Part shown: positions 1-9,534 of the stretch, one piece after another
Layout: the number at the start of each line of letters is the position of its first letter
Numbering within the stretch: the stretch's first letter is position 1
Source of the DNA: Psychrobacter sp. PG1
GTDB taxonomy: Bacteria > Pseudomonadota > Gammaproteobacteria > Pseudomonadales > Moraxellaceae
Reading direction: 5' to 3'
Assembly (NCBI RefSeq): GCF_014897815.1
Contig: NZ_JABUZG010000084.1
Location: 1-64,000 of the forward strand
DNA: 64,000 nt
Notes under the pieces: generated by a model
What the model was told of the DNA's origin: nothing
The model's database searches: none
What the model saw: only the letters and a program-made list of their open reading frames with translations
Made by a program: the position numbers and the translations under genes

Positions 1-1
1 A

Positions 2-232
2 GTTTGAGCGTTTTCATGGGGTAATTATGATCTCAATGCATTTGGTTATCAAGGTATGTTCAATCTTAGATAACAACGGTTGACGCCTGATATTCACGCC
101 CTAGAAGGACGTGGTTTTACGGCGCTAGATGATAAAAGTATTAATAATAGAAAACGCTCAGCTTTTGAGTATAACGAAGTTTGGTTGGTTTTTCATAACT
201 CAACGGCTATAACAGCAAAAATACAACGATAA
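2..232 (+). pseudogene. Degraded 3' remnant of an unidentified gene
   Basis: One plus-strand frame reads as plausible protein up to a TAA at 230-232 but is interrupted by stops at 5-7 (TGA) and 71-73 (TAA). The last stretch reads LEGRGFTALDDKSI and, further on, EYNEVWLVF, which looks like real coding sequence and not random translation. There is no start codon with a ribosome site inside the window. I do not recognise the family. It may be the tail of a gene that begins outside the window and has decayed. Chance translation remains possible. Confidence 0.3.
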
Positions 233-344
233 TAAAACGAACCATCATGCTGTGATAGTAATTATACTCAAGGCATCAATCATAAAAAAGACGCTAAGAA
301 TTATCTTAACATCTCTATATAAAGTCGATTATCAGTATTAATAG

Positions 345-2159
345 TTAAGGTTTTGCAGGCTTAACCAACTTCACTAATGGCGCATAGCCTGACTGCGGCA
401 TCACATCGACTGGAATAAACTGTAGCGCACCGCCATTGATACAATAGCGCAGCCCGCCACGATCTTTTGGCCCATCAGGGAATACATGACCCAGATGTGA
501 GTCTGCTATTCGCGAGCGAACTTCAGTGCGTACCATATTAAAAGCGGTGTCTTCATGCTGAGTAATGACTTGCATATCAATCGGCTTAGTAAAGCTTGGC
601 CAACCACAGCCAGACTGGTACTTATCGGTTGATAAAAATAAAGGTTCACCGCTCACCACGTCGACATAGATACCCGGCGCAAATAAATTATCATATTCAT
701 GGCTAAAGGCGCGCTCAGTACCGGCATCTTGCGTGATATTGTATTGTGCTTTAGTCAACGTATTTTTCAATGCTTTTTTATCAAATCCTGCATAACGCTT
801 AGGGTCTAAAGTCTCAGCAACGGTACTTACAGGTGCAAGCTTGGTACGCGCAGTACCTTCTGGTTTATCATCGGCAAGGCTTAAATCAACATGACAATAA
901 CCGTTTGGATTTTTTGCCAGATAATCCTGATGGTACATTTCAGCTAAGTAGAAATTGTCTAGCGGCTCATTTTCTACCACAATTTTTTGTTTATATTGGC
1001 TTTGTACACGTTTGAGGGCAGCATCAATCACTGCTTTATCTTCTTTATCGGTGTAATAAACGCCTGATCGGTACTGCACACCGCGATCATTGCCTTGTTT
1101 GTTGAGGCTGGTTGGATCAATCACGCGGAAGTAGTATTTTAAGATAGTATCAAGGTCTGTTTTATCCGCATCGTAAGTGACTTTGACGGCTTCGGCATGA
1201 CCTGAGCCACGAATCACTTGCTCGTAGCTTGGATTGGGGGTATCGCCGTTGGCATAGCCTGATACAGCGTCGACCACACCCTCGACGCGCTCCATATAAG
1301 CTTCTACGCCCCAGAAGCAGCCACCCGCCAAGTAGATTGAGCGCGTATTAATCGCTTTGCCTTTATCGTTATAATAAACGCCCTCTTTTTGTTTGATGGT
1401 TTCAATCTTGCTGTTGTTATCTAAGGTTTGCGCATTTGCTGGTTTAGCACTCCCTGCTTTAAGCTCAGCAAAATCATTATTGGCATTTTCAGCGAGAGCA
1501 TAGGCTTGCTCTGCCGATATATTGCCTTTCACCAAATGCACCAAGTTGCCGCTTTTATCGAGTATCGCCCAGCTTGGATACACTTGCACACCAAGTTTAT
1601 TAATCAGCTCGCCTGAAGCGTCAGACAATACTGGTAGCTTTGGATAGTCTGCTTGGACGCCTGCATACCAAGTGCTAAAGTCGCTATCGGCTTTTTCGTT
1701 TAGATGACCGGGACTGACAACAGTCACGACATTTAAATCAGCGAACTTGGGATCGGTGCGCCATTCTTCGGTTTCTGCCAACGTGCCCAAGCATAATGGG
1801 CACCAGCTTGCCCAAAATTTAATCAAGGTTGGTTTATTAGGGTCAATGACTGCTGTGCCCGTGTCACCTAAGCCTTTTGTCAATTGCGGCAGCGCTCGCA
1901 TTTGCCCAAGCATATCGGAGGGCAACATATCACGTGAGCTAGTTACTCCACTATTTTGCTTGGCTGATTTAGTCGTGCTACTTGCATTGCTCTCCGCACT
2001 ACTCATTTGTCCACAAGCGACCAATATGCCGGCACTCAGTACTGTCGTGACACCAACGGCACTGGCGTTCTTTAGCCAACGTGATGAATCACGTGGTAAG
2101 TCTATCGCTAACTTATTAGTATGACTACGATCATTATGGCGAATTTTCTTATGCGGCAT
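345..2159 (-). CDS. msrAB: Thioredoxin-MsrA-MsrB trifunctional methionine sulfoxide reductase, lipoprotein
   Basis: Repairs methionine sulfoxide in envelope proteins: MsrA acts on the S and MsrB on the R form, and a TlpA-like thioredoxin domain re-reduces them. The 604-residue protein has three domains in the order known from Neisseria PilB/MsrAB. The thioredoxin domain carries WCPLC at about C120/C123. MsrA carries GCFWG with the nucleophile at about C281. MsrB carries SGCGWPSF (resolving Cys about 518) and RYCIN (catalytic Cys about 573). The MsrB part lacks the zinc CxxC pairs. The N-terminus has a hydrophobic segment ending in a lipobox-like LVAC at C49, so a periplasmic lipid-anchored form is inferred; the roughly 30-residue positively charged leader before it is unusually long. 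It stands alone, separated from the transporter genes by about 290 bases without a gene. Confidence 0.93.
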   Translation of the reverse strand: MPHKKIRHNDRSHTNKLAIDLPRDSSRWLKNASAVGVTTVLSAGILVACGQMSSAESNASSTTKSAKQNSGVTSSRDMLPSDMLGQMRALPQLTKGLGDTGTAVIDPNKPTLIKFWASWCPLCLGTLAETEEWRTDPKFADLNVVTVVSPGHLNEKADSDFSTWYAGVQADYPKLPVLSDASGELINKLGVQVYPSWAILDKSGNLVHLVKGNISAEQAYALAENANNDFAELKAGSAKPANAQTLDNNSKIETIKQKEGVYYNDKGKAINTRSIYLAGGCFWGVEAYMERVEGVVDAVSGYANGDTPNPSYEQVIRGSGHAEAVKVTYDADKTDLDTILKYYFRVIDPTSLNKQGNDRGVQYRSGVYYTDKEDKAVIDAALKRVQSQYKQKIVVENEPLDNFYLAEMYHQDYLAKNPNGYCHVDLSLADDKPEGTARTKLAPVSTVAETLDPKRYAGFDKKALKNTLTKAQYNITQDAGTERAFSHEYDNLFAPGIYVDVVSGEPLFLSTDKYQSGCGWPSFTKPIDMQVITQHEDTAFNMVRTEVRSRIADSHLGHVFPDGPKDRGGLRYCINGGALQFIPVDVMPQSGYAPLVKLVKPAKP

Positions 2160-2448
2160 GCGAGGTCCTTTTTACGAAGTCTTACGATCATAAACTGAGT
2201 TTTTATACTCGCTCATGGTCTTCTTACGTGGTCAATGAGAGTGGAGAAATCGAGATTTTAGCAAAGCTAATATGCTATTAGAGTATCTTAATAGTATACA
2301 TCGATGATGGAGTTTAGTTTAATAGTAACTAAGGGGTTGCTACACTTTTTTAACAACAGTGTAAGAATAATGATATAGACAGAAATCTATCATTTTGCAG
2401 GTGCCATTTATAAAACAGCATTTAAAAAAACGTCGTATTATTTGTAAA

Positions 2449-3357
2449 TTAAATTTTGGCACCCATAAACTGAGCCACATACTCATCAGCTGGGTTGTGG
2501 CGCAATTCACTGGGTGTATCCGTTTGTACCAAACGCCCGCCATTTAAAATACTAATCCGCTGACCGACCTTAATCGCTTCATCGATATCATGAGTGATAA
2601 AGACGATGGTTTTGTTTAGCCGTGCTTGTAGCTCAAGTAGTTGGTCTTGTAATTGGGCACGAATGAGCGGATCAAGGGCAGAGAAAGCCTCGTCCATCAG
2701 CAATATCGGATTATCGGTTGCTAAGGCACGCGCCAGCCCGACACGCTGCTGCATCCCTCCTGACAGCTCATCAGGGTAACTTTTCTCCAAATTTGCTAGC
2801 CCAACTTCATTAAGCCAATGCCGAGCAACCTCGTGGCGTTCTTTGATACTCATTTTTCGCACTCGCAAGCCGTAAGCGACGTTTTGCAGCACCGTCATAT
2901 GTGGCACCAAACCAAAATGCTGAAAAACCATACTGAGTGTCTGCTGGCGATAATGCTGTAGCGCTTTATCATTTAGCTCTAAAATATTAATAGCAGGCGA
3001 TGATCTTCCATTTTCTAATAAATCAGCAGAGGGTTTGGCATTAGTGGAGGGCTTAGTAATAGTAGACGGCTTAGCATTAATAGAAGTATCAACCCATATT
3101 TTACCGCTGGTTGGGTCAATCAAACGATTAATATGGCGTATCAAGGTTGATTTTCCTGAACCTGACAAGCCCATAATACAATGCAGCTCACCTGCTTTAA
3201 CGCTTAAATTGATGTCATAAAGCCCGACCGAATAGCCTGTTTGTTCCTTTACCTGAATACTATCCATACCTTCTGCTAATAATGCCAATGCAGACTTTGC
3301 TTGCGAGCTATTGGCATTATAAATCTTGCTGATATTTTCCAATTGAATATGGTTCAT
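2449..3357 (-). CDS. Glycine betaine/choline ABC transporter, ATP-binding subunit (ProV/OpuAA type)
   Basis: Energises uptake of a quaternary-ammonium osmolyte together with the upstream fused binding protein-permease. The ATPase core shows Walker A GLSGSGKST, the signature LSGGMQQR, Walker B ILLMDEAFSALDP and the switch His in THDIDEA. The ORF opens further upstream (to 3426), but the ATG at 3357 is preceded on the coding strand by GAGAG and directly begins the conserved start MNHIQLENISKIY, giving 302 residues. A Thr/Lys/Ser-rich insertion with three near repeats (KPST, KPST, KPSA) sits between Walker A and the Q-loop. The CBS domains of ProV are absent, so the protein ends soon after the ATPase core. 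It is the second gene of a two-gene operon, 75 bases after the permease stop. A TAGGGCGTG repeat end lies in that gap. Confidence 0.9.
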   Translation of the reverse strand: MNHIQLENISKIYNANSSQAKSALALLAEGMDSIQVKEQTGYSVGLYDINLSVKAGELHCIMGLSGSGKSTLIRHINRLIDPTSGKIWVDTSINAKPSTITKPSTNAKPSADLLENGRSSPAINILELNDKALQHYRQQTLSMVFQHFGLVPHMTVLQNVAYGLRVRKMSIKERHEVARHWLNEVGLANLEKSYPDELSGGMQQRVGLARALATDNPILLMDEAFSALDPLIRAQLQDQLLELQARLNKTIVFITHDIDEAIKVGQRISILNGGRLVQTDTPSELRHNPADEYVAQFMGAKI

Positions 3358-3432
3358 GATGGCTCTCATTTTTATTTTTCTAGTTATCATTATGATTAGG
3401 GCGTGTTGAACATTCGACCATGTCACTGATAA

Positions 3433-5364
3433 TTAACCAATGGGATGCCTGCCAGCATCGATGGTTTTTTGCCGAGCACGCTTACCTTGACCGAACGCTT
3501 GCGTAATGCGGTCAATAATAATGGCAACGATGACAATCGCCGTGCCTGCTTGCAAGCCCTGACCGATATTAAGCGTTTGAATCGATTGCAACACATCTTC
3601 GCCAAGCCCCGGTGCGCCAATCATAGACGCGAGCACCACCATAGAGAGCGACATCATCACTGCTTGATTCACGCCCGCCATAATACTGGGTAATGCTTGC
3701 GGCAATTTAATCCAAATGAGCAGCTGCAAGTGTGTGCTACCGAATGAGCGCCCTGCCTCGATCATCTCGTGATTGACTTGGGTAATCCCCAATGTCGTCA
3801 GCCGAATCAGTGGCGGCAAGGCATAAATAATAGTGGCAAATAACGCAGGCACTTTGCCAATCCCAAATAACATCAATACGGGTATCAAATAGACAAAACT
3901 TGGCATGGTCTGCATCACATCCAGAATCGGCGTCACAACCTTGCGAAGAATTTTACTGCCCGACATAGCAATGCCAATAGGAATACCAATCACGACGGTC
4001 ACCAACACTGATACGATGAGCAGTGCCAAGGTATCAATCAATGCGCCCCATAGTCCAAATGCACCAATGAGAAACAGTCCTACGGCGCATGCCAGTGCAA
4101 ACCAGATTTTACGGACACCAAACCATGCCAATACGCTCACAAGCGCAATGATAAGCCAAGGCGGCATAGTGGTTAATAGACGCTCAATCGGTAGCAATAG
4201 ATAGGTTAACGCCATGGTACTGACGGTACGAAACACATCGCCATAATTTTGGACAACGCTTGCCAATGTGTTATTAAGCGGGGTTTCAAGCGACCATGAA
4301 GGAAAGCTCGATAATGAGGTCGCTCGATTAGTGCTAGAGGCGGTTGCATCCGCAGTGATAGCCTCGCCCGTTAAGCTGATGCCTAGCTTAGCCGCAAGGT
4401 TACTGGCTGCTTCATCAGACAACCATGCTTGCCAGACGCTCGGATATTTACGCAAAAATGCTAGTGCTTGCTCATCGCCACTGCGTTTATTTTCACTCAT
4501 CTCCAAGATAGCGCCATTGAGCTCATCGGAGCTAAACTGAACTTTTTTAAAAACATCAGCAAGCTCTGGATTGGATTCAATAAAGGGGGTAGATACTGCG
4601 ATACCTAAAGGTGAGACAGGGAAGCCAGACACACAATCGGCGGTGCCATCCGCTCGTAACAAGTCTTGCCAACAGGCATCTTTATGAGCAGGGAACTCTA
4701 ATGGCGCAAAGTCATATTTTGCCATCAAGCCCGTAGGCTGCCAGTAATAAAATAGTAGTGGCTTATGTTGCTCAAAAGCAGAGGCAATCTCGGCGTCGAG
4801 CGCCGCCCCAGTACCGGGATGGGCATTGTTAAATATACTATCTAAACCAGTATTTTTCAGCAAGCGAGTATTGAAAATCTCACACGTCCAACCAGACGGA
4901 CAATTCATAAAGCGTGATTTGCTAGGGTCTTCGGGATCTTTAAACAGCTCAGCATATTTAGGCAAATCTTGATAGCGGCGTAGACCTGGGTTTTCTTCTA
5001 ATACATATTTGGGTACGTACCAGCCTTGAGTTGCACCGCCTTTGAGCGTATCACCGATGACTGCTACTTTATTCTGCTCGATGGCTTGTTCCATAATTGG
5101 CGAGCGTCCAACCCACTGCTCCCCAATCACTTGAATATCGTTTTGTGACAATGCCGTTTCGAGAGCAGGACCAGCACCCGGCACCTCTTCGATCGCACAA
5201 TCGTAGCCATCTTCAGCGATATACTTGAGCACCCCAGAGATAAACTGACCGCTCTCCCATGTCAGTGCGCCAAATTTGATTGGTGCATCACAAGCTGCTG
5301 ATGCCGATACTGGCAGTAACAATACGCTTATGCATAGTAAACTTAACGCAATCCATTGGCGCAT
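3433..5364 (-). CDS. Fused glycine betaine/choline-binding protein and permease (ProX-ProW type)
   Basis: Imports betaine, choline or a related osmolyte with the ATPase gene that follows. The 643-residue protein begins with a signal peptide (cleavage likely after SASA, about residue 23). An OpuAC-type periplasmic binding domain follows to about residue 330, then a linker, then a permease domain from about 375 to 640 with at least six hydrophobic segments. The cytoplasmic coupling loop of ProW permeases is seen as EAGRSFGSTHLQLLIWIKLP. Having the solute-binding domain before the permease is the reverse of the OpuABC/BusAB fusions, where it lies at the C-terminus. The aromatic-rich binding domain (WESGQ, GEQWVGR, YYWQPTG) fits quaternary-ammonium ligands. 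The exact substrate cannot be told from sequence alone. Confidence 0.9.
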   Translation of the reverse strand: MRQWIALSLLCISVLLLPVSASAACDAPIKFGALTWESGQFISGVLKYIAEDGYDCAIEEVPGAGPALETALSQNDIQVIGEQWVGRSPIMEQAIEQNKVAVIGDTLKGGATQGWYVPKYVLEENPGLRRYQDLPKYAELFKDPEDPSKSRFMNCPSGWTCEIFNTRLLKNTGLDSIFNNAHPGTGAALDAEIASAFEQHKPLLFYYWQPTGLMAKYDFAPLEFPAHKDACWQDLLRADGTADCVSGFPVSPLGIAVSTPFIESNPELADVFKKVQFSSDELNGAILEMSENKRSGDEQALAFLRKYPSVWQAWLSDEAASNLAAKLGISLTGEAITADATASSTNRATSLSSFPSWSLETPLNNTLASVVQNYGDVFRTVSTMALTYLLLPIERLLTTMPPWLIIALVSVLAWFGVRKIWFALACAVGLFLIGAFGLWGALIDTLALLIVSVLVTVVIGIPIGIAMSGSKILRKVVTPILDVMQTMPSFVYLIPVLMLFGIGKVPALFATIIYALPPLIRLTTLGITQVNHEMIEAGRSFGSTHLQLLIWIKLPQALPSIMAGVNQAVMMSLSMVVLASMIGAPGLGEDVLQSIQTLNIGQGLQAGTAIVIVAIIIDRITQAFGQGKRARQKTIDAGRHPIG

Positions 5365-5589
5365 AAGGTGTCCTATTTATAATTTTTATTATGGAAATTA
5401 ACGCCCAAGGCAATAATATTATTGCTTTACGCCAAGCGTGTATTGCTTTTGACTCATTCAGTCGTTGAAGACTAGGCAACGTCTTCATCTAAAACTAATA
5501 TTGCAATCGTTTAGGCTCACTACAAAGTGTAGCGATTTATAGACAAGATGACAAATGCTCATTAATTTTTTATCGTTTACTTTTATACA
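5365..5589. other. AT-rich gap upstream of the ABC transporter operon
   Basis: No convincing gene. It should hold the promoter of the minus-strand transporter operon. I see no unambiguous -35/-10 pair or operator. Confidence 0.4.
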
Positions 5590-5625
5590 AAAAAATAGCA
5601 CCTACCTCAGTAGATGCTATTTTTT
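5590..5625 (-). terminator. Rho-independent terminator of the aldehyde dehydrogenase gene
   Basis: AAAAATAGCA pairs with TGCTATTTTT, extended inward by CTAC/GTAG with one G-U pair on the minus strand and a four-base CTCA/TGAG loop. The stem ends in a T-run in both directions, so it may work both ways. It lies about 90 bases beyond the stop of the minus-strand gene at 5714. Confidence 0.8.
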
Positions 5626-5713
5626 GACATTGCTTATATGATTGCTCACAATGATTAAGTATTTTTGTTTGCTTGAAAGAAAGCTATGTCAACTTTGCTC
5701 GCTTTAGCATTTG

Positions 5714-7198
5714 TTATTTTAAAAACATTGCCATGGCTTTTTTAAACAACCCGCCATAAGGTGGCAACAACAAATTCAACCCATTCAACTTGGATTGTAC
5801 AAATACTGGTTTCATATGACTAAGACGCTCGAATCCCGCTTTACCATGGTAAGCCCCCGTTCCTGAATCGCCAACCCCGCCAAACGGTAAGTCATGCTGG
5901 GCAACATGTATCAGCACTTCATTAATACATAGACCACCAGAGACCGTATTATTACGTACTTTCTCTAGCGCGTTGTAGTTATCACCAAAAACGTATAACG
6001 CCAGTGGGCGTGGTCGCTCGTTGACAAAATGAATGGCATCATCAAGCGTATCGTAATGCATCAATGGCAAAATCGGTGCAAAAATCTCGTCCTGCATCAC
6101 ATCACTATCAGGGGCAGGCTCACTCACGATGACAGGCGGCATTAGACGCGTTTCGATATTAGACTCAGCATCAGTAAGCTTATGGATCCCATCGCTCGAT
6201 AATCCATCTAAATACCCTTTGACACGCTTAAATTGCTCGCCATTGATAATACGTGAGTAATCTGGATTGGTCTCAATATTTGGATAGTGCTTTTCCATCC
6301 ACTCTTTTGCTAAACGGATAAACTCTTCATGATATTGGCGTTGAATCAGCACATAATCAGGGGCAATACAGGTCTGACCCGCATTTAGTGTTTTGCCCAT
6401 CATCACACGATTGACGACGTTTTCTAAGTTTGCGCCCTCTAACACGACGACCGGTGATTTACCACCCAGCTCGAGCGTGACAGGTGTTAAGTTAGGAGCT
6501 GCCGCCGCCATGACTTTTTTGCCCACAGCCGTAGAACCCGTATAAAGCAGATGATCAAAAGGCAGCTCACTAAAAGCAACCGCAATGTCTACCTCACCCA
6601 GTACTACACAAATCATGTCTGGTGAAAAATAACGAGCAATCGCACTGGCAAATGCTTGGGCGAACTGCGGTGCCGCTTCACTCATCTTGATCATAACTCT
6701 GTTGCCAGCAGTGAGTGCATCAATCATCGGTCCTACTGCTAAAAATAGCGGATAGTTCCAAGGCACCATGATACCAACCACGCCCAATGGCTGAGGTTGA
6801 ATTTCATTATGAGCTGGCATATACAGCGCTGAAATAGAAGCTCGCTGAACTTTCATCCATTTTTTACCGTGCTTTTTGGCATGGCTGATACCAGTAAAGC
6901 TAGGAAACAACTCGGCAAACTGGGTCTCTGATTCGCTACGATAACCAAAGTCGGCACTGATCGCTTTGGCGAAACTGGCTTGGTTATCGCTAAGCATGAT
7001 TTCCAGACTGTCTAGTTGGGTTTCACGAGTGGCCCAGTCATTGATTGGCTGCGTGCGACTGAGTGTTTGTAAGCGTGAAAATTGCGCTCGCATCTCATCA
7101 ACCGTATTAGCAATACTAGGCGATTTTGGCGCAGGTTGCTGCAACATATCCGTGTCGATTGAGGTCTGCTCATTCATGTTTTGATTATTATCTGTCAT
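5714..7198 (-). CDS. Coniferyl-aldehyde-dehydrogenase-like NAD(P)+ aldehyde dehydrogenase
   Basis: Oxidises an aldehyde to the carboxylic acid with NAD(P)+. The 494-residue protein has the complete ALDH set: oxyanion Asn in PWNYP (about N149), general base Glu in LELGGKSP (about E243), nucleophile in GQTCIAPD (about C277) and the EEIFGP-like motif as DEIFAPILP. The missing GTPF-type insert, the C-terminal end (KAMAMFLK) and overall length place it in the CalB/coniferyl and long-chain ALDH branch, not the betaine aldehyde branch. The hydrophobic C-terminus could aid membrane contact, as in related fatty-aldehyde dehydrogenases; this is inference. It is monocistronic, with its terminator at 5590-5625. 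The true substrate is uncertain. Confidence 0.9.
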   Translation of the reverse strand: MTDNNQNMNEQTSIDTDMLQQPAPKSPSIANTVDEMRAQFSRLQTLSRTQPINDWATRETQLDSLEIMLSDNQASFAKAISADFGYRSESETQFAELFPSFTGISHAKKHGKKWMKVQRASISALYMPAHNEIQPQPLGVVGIMVPWNYPLFLAVGPMIDALTAGNRVMIKMSEAAPQFAQAFASAIARYFSPDMICVVLGEVDIAVAFSELPFDHLLYTGSTAVGKKVMAAAAPNLTPVTLELGGKSPVVVLEGANLENVVNRVMMGKTLNAGQTCIAPDYVLIQRQYHEEFIRLAKEWMEKHYPNIETNPDYSRIINGEQFKRVKGYLDGLSSDGIHKLTDAESNIETRLMPPVIVSEPAPDSDVMQDEIFAPILPLMHYDTLDDAIHFVNERPRPLALYVFGDNYNALEKVRNNTVSGGLCINEVLIHVAQHDLPFGGVGDSGTGAYHGKAGFERLSHMKPVFVQSKLNGLNLLLPPYGGLFKKAMAMFLK

Positions 7199-7261
7199 TT
7201 ATCTTCCTTGTCATCTGCGTTGGAATCAATATACTCTATTGGGTTAGAGACTCTGTATTTC

Positions 7262-7435
7262 TAGGGCTTGTCCTCATTTTAAAAATGGTGATAAACATGA
7301 GATAAATTGCCGTCAAACAAGGAAAGTAGCGCAAATAATATCGAGATATTCATAAGCTATTTGACGATGTTTGGCAAAATTTAGCCATTTTTAGCCCATT
7401 TAGAAAGCAATCGATTAAATTGAGGACACGTCCTA
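7262..7435 (+). repeat. MITE-like inverted-repeat element, copy 1
   Basis: The two ends are near inverted repeats: TAGGGCTTGTCCTCATTTTA at the left, and the reverse of TAGGACGTGTCCTCAATTTA at the right. The element is bounded by TA on both sides, as expected for IS630/Tc1-mariner-type target duplication. Inside are a second inverted pair (TTGCCGTCAAAC with GTTTGGCAAAAT) and no ORF of note. A second copy, in reverse orientation and about 165 bases long, lies at 41091-41255. Confidence 0.75.
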
Positions 7436-7800
7436 ATCAGCGGGTTACATTGATGGCAACCCCTGAATATAAGTAATGCGATTCCATTCATTGCACTTTA
7501 ATGTAGCGCATCAACGAATCAATGAACAGCACATTAAGTTGACTCCTGCGTCTGTATGAAATAAGTGTCTATAAACACGCATCACAATGCTAGAAATTTC
7601 ATATTAAGCACTGAGAAATTTTGCTTATTATGGCTACTCCGTTAGGGCATTTATCAGTGTTTTGATTGTTGAGTTTTACAGCGTGACCAGAGATAATCTT
7701 GGGTACCAATCGCAAAAACTGCTACACTCACTATCGATATCACGACTGAATATCAGTGATACACCTCTTCGAACCAGACCACAATAAGACTGCGACTCTC
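7436..7800. other. Gap between the repeat element and lipB
   Basis: No supported gene. The lipB frame is open from a GTG at 7756 but coding before 7801 is doubtful. The region must hold the lipB promoter; I see no strong hexamers. Confidence 0.35.
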
Positions 7801-8634
7801 ATGCAAAACACCACGCAACAGCTTAATGACACACTGATCAGCAAATCTCTAACAACAGCCGATTACGTTCCCACTCTCGATGCGATGCTAGCACGTACGC
7901 TTGCACGTATTGACTTAAAAAAACAGCAAGGACTGCGCACACCTGACGAATTATGGATTGTCGATCACAATGATGTCTATACTTTAGGGCAAGCAGGTAA
8001 AGAAGAGCACATCTTGCAACGTACCAATACGCCTATTATAAAAACGGATCGCGGCGGTCAAGTGACATGGCATGGTCACGGACAGCTGGTTATTTATTGG
8101 TTGTTCGATTTGAATAGCTTGGGCTGGAGTGTGCGCAACTTGGTCTCGCATGCCGAGCAAGCAATCGAAGACGTCATCAATGACTGCTTGCAAAATTCTG
8201 CTTCATCAGACACAACAGCCATCAGCGCCCATGCGCGCCGTGACGCACCCGGTGTTTATCTATATGCTGATACATCTGTAGCGGATGACAGTGACAATAC
8301 CGATATCGATGCACCAGCCAACAGTACCTTCCTCGATGATAAAATTATGCTTGGAAAAATGGCATCGTTAGGCTTCAAAATTAAACATGGATTTAGCTAT
8401 CACGGTATCGCACTTAATTTAAATTGTGACTTGTCCGCATTTAATGCGATTAATCCGTGCGGCTATGCGGGGATGCAAATGTTACGGTTATCCGACTTTA
8501 CGGCTATGCAAAAAGAGTCAGATGAACAAACTGGTGAAGCCTTAAGCTATGAGCAAGTGACCCAAAAACTTATTGATAACATTGCTAAGCGTCATGCCGG
8601 ACTCATTGAGCTACGCGCACTCGCACCCAAGTGA
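7801..8634 (+). CDS. lipB: Octanoyl-[acyl-carrier-protein]-protein N-octanoyltransferase LipB
   Basis: Transfers octanoate from octanoyl-ACP to the lipoyl domains of 2-oxoacid dehydrogenases, which include the E2 encoded at the end of this window. The family signature RGGQVTWHGHGQLVIY is present. The catalytic Lys lies in LGKMASLG and the acyl-accepting Cys in INPCGYAGMQM. The ATG at 7801 is preferred (277 residues); an in-frame GTG at 7756 would add 15 residues but lacks a ribosome site, and the Shine-Dalgarno of 7801 is also weak. The protein is longer than usual LipB (about 210-220) because of an acidic Asp/Ser/Ala-rich insertion of about 30 residues between the DAPGVYL strand and the catalytic Lys loop, plus a Ser/Thr-rich stretch (NSASSDTTAIS) before it. 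Confidence 0.93.
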   Translation: MQNTTQQLNDTLISKSLTTADYVPTLDAMLARTLARIDLKKQQGLRTPDELWIVDHNDVYTLGQAGKEEHILQRTNTPIIKTDRGGQVTWHGHGQLVIYWLFDLNSLGWSVRNLVSHAEQAIEDVINDCLQNSASSDTTAISAHARRDAPGVYLYADTSVADDSDNTDIDAPANSTFLDDKIMLGKMASLGFKIKHGFSYHGIALNLNCDLSAFNAINPCGYAGMQMLRLSDFTAMQKESDEQTGEALSYEQVTQKLIDNIAKRHAGLIELRALAPK

Positions 8635-8720
8635 GTTCTTTGAGTCCGTTTTTGCATAATCTTTTTTTGCATAATATCGTGCACGCTTAGACTTAAGCAT
8701 TGTGAGAAAATTTGAGTCAA

Positions 8721-8738
8721 ACTTGTTATAATCGCAGG
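8721..8738 (+). promoter_or_regulatory. Candidate extended -10 promoter for ppa
   Basis: TGTTATAAT (TATAAT at 8727-8732 preceded by TGn) gives a perfect extended -10 about 110 bases before the ppa start. The -35 region is poor, as is common for extended -10 promoters. Confidence 0.55.
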
Positions 8739-8842
8739 CGGCACATATTGGGCACAGTGATAATATCGCAGTGCCGCGACGTTATTCTTTTATCACCACT
8801 TATTATTCAAGCACTTAAAACAAAAGCAAATTGGAGTACTTT

Positions 8843-9373
8843 ATGGCAGATTTTAACAAAATTTTGGACGCAGGCGATGTAGACGGCGGCATTATCAACG
8901 TAGTAGTAGAAATCCCAGCTGGTAGCAGCCATAAAATTGAGTGGAATCGCGAACTGGCGGTATTTGAGCTTGATCGTATTGATCCACAGATTTTTGCCAA
9001 GCCTTGTAACTATGGTTTTATCCCGCAAACGCTTGACGAAGATGGTGATGAGCTTGATGTGTTACTGCTAACTGAGCAGCCACTACCAACTGGTATTTTC
9101 TTAAAAGCCAAAGTCATTGGTGTGATGAAATTCGTTGATGATGGCGAAGTCGATGACAAGATCGTCGTCGTACCTGCTGACGACCGTGATACAGGCAATG
9201 CTTATAACAGCCTAGCGGATCTACCAAAGCAGCTAATCAACCAGTTAGAGTTCCATTTCAGCCACTATAAAGATCTGAAAAAACCAGGCACTACGGTCGT
9301 TGAATCTTGGGGCGACGTTGCAGAAGCAAAAGAAGTCATCAAAGAGTCTATCCAACGCTGGAAAGACCTATAG
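8843..9373 (+). CDS. ppa: Inorganic pyrophosphatase, family I
   Basis: Hydrolyses pyrophosphate to phosphate in the cytosol, pulling biosynthetic reactions forward. The 176-residue length matches the bacterial hexameric family I enzyme. The signature DEDGDELD (residues 65-72) supplies the metal-binding aspartates, with the expected KIEWNRELAVFELDR substrate strand and C-terminal KEVIKESIQRWK. The start is the ATG at 8843, six bases after GGAG (8833-8836); the frame extends to a TTG at 8831 that overlaps this ribosome site. Monocistronic, with a strong terminator downstream. Confidence 0.97.
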   Translation: MADFNKILDAGDVDGGIINVVVEIPAGSSHKIEWNRELAVFELDRIDPQIFAKPCNYGFIPQTLDEDGDELDVLLLTEQPLPTGIFLKAKVIGVMKFVDDGEVDDKIVVVPADDRDTGNAYNSLADLPKQLINQLEFHFSHYKDLKKPGTTVVESWGDVAEAKEVIKESIQRWKDL

Positions 9374-9416
9374 GCTATCAAAAATTGGTAGAAATGCTAA
9401 TAAATGATAGCTATTA

Positions 9417-9455
9417 AAATGCCGCAGTCATTATCGTGATTGCGGTATTTTTTTG
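9417..9455 (+). terminator. Rho-independent terminator after ppa
   Basis: GCCGCAGTCA pairs with TGATTGCGGT across a six-base TTATCG loop, followed by a run of seven T. Confidence 0.85.
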
Positions 9456-9534
9456 ATTGAATATTACTGCTATAAAATGGTTATAATAATCAACACTATC
9501 GATGCCTATTTTTCATATCGCCATAAGGACAGTC

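Noticed and set aside
8649..8680. Two copies of TTTTTGCATAAT after lipB as a regulatory pair
   Set aside because: AT-rich duplicated 12-mers are likely by chance in this spacer and do not coincide with a promoter.
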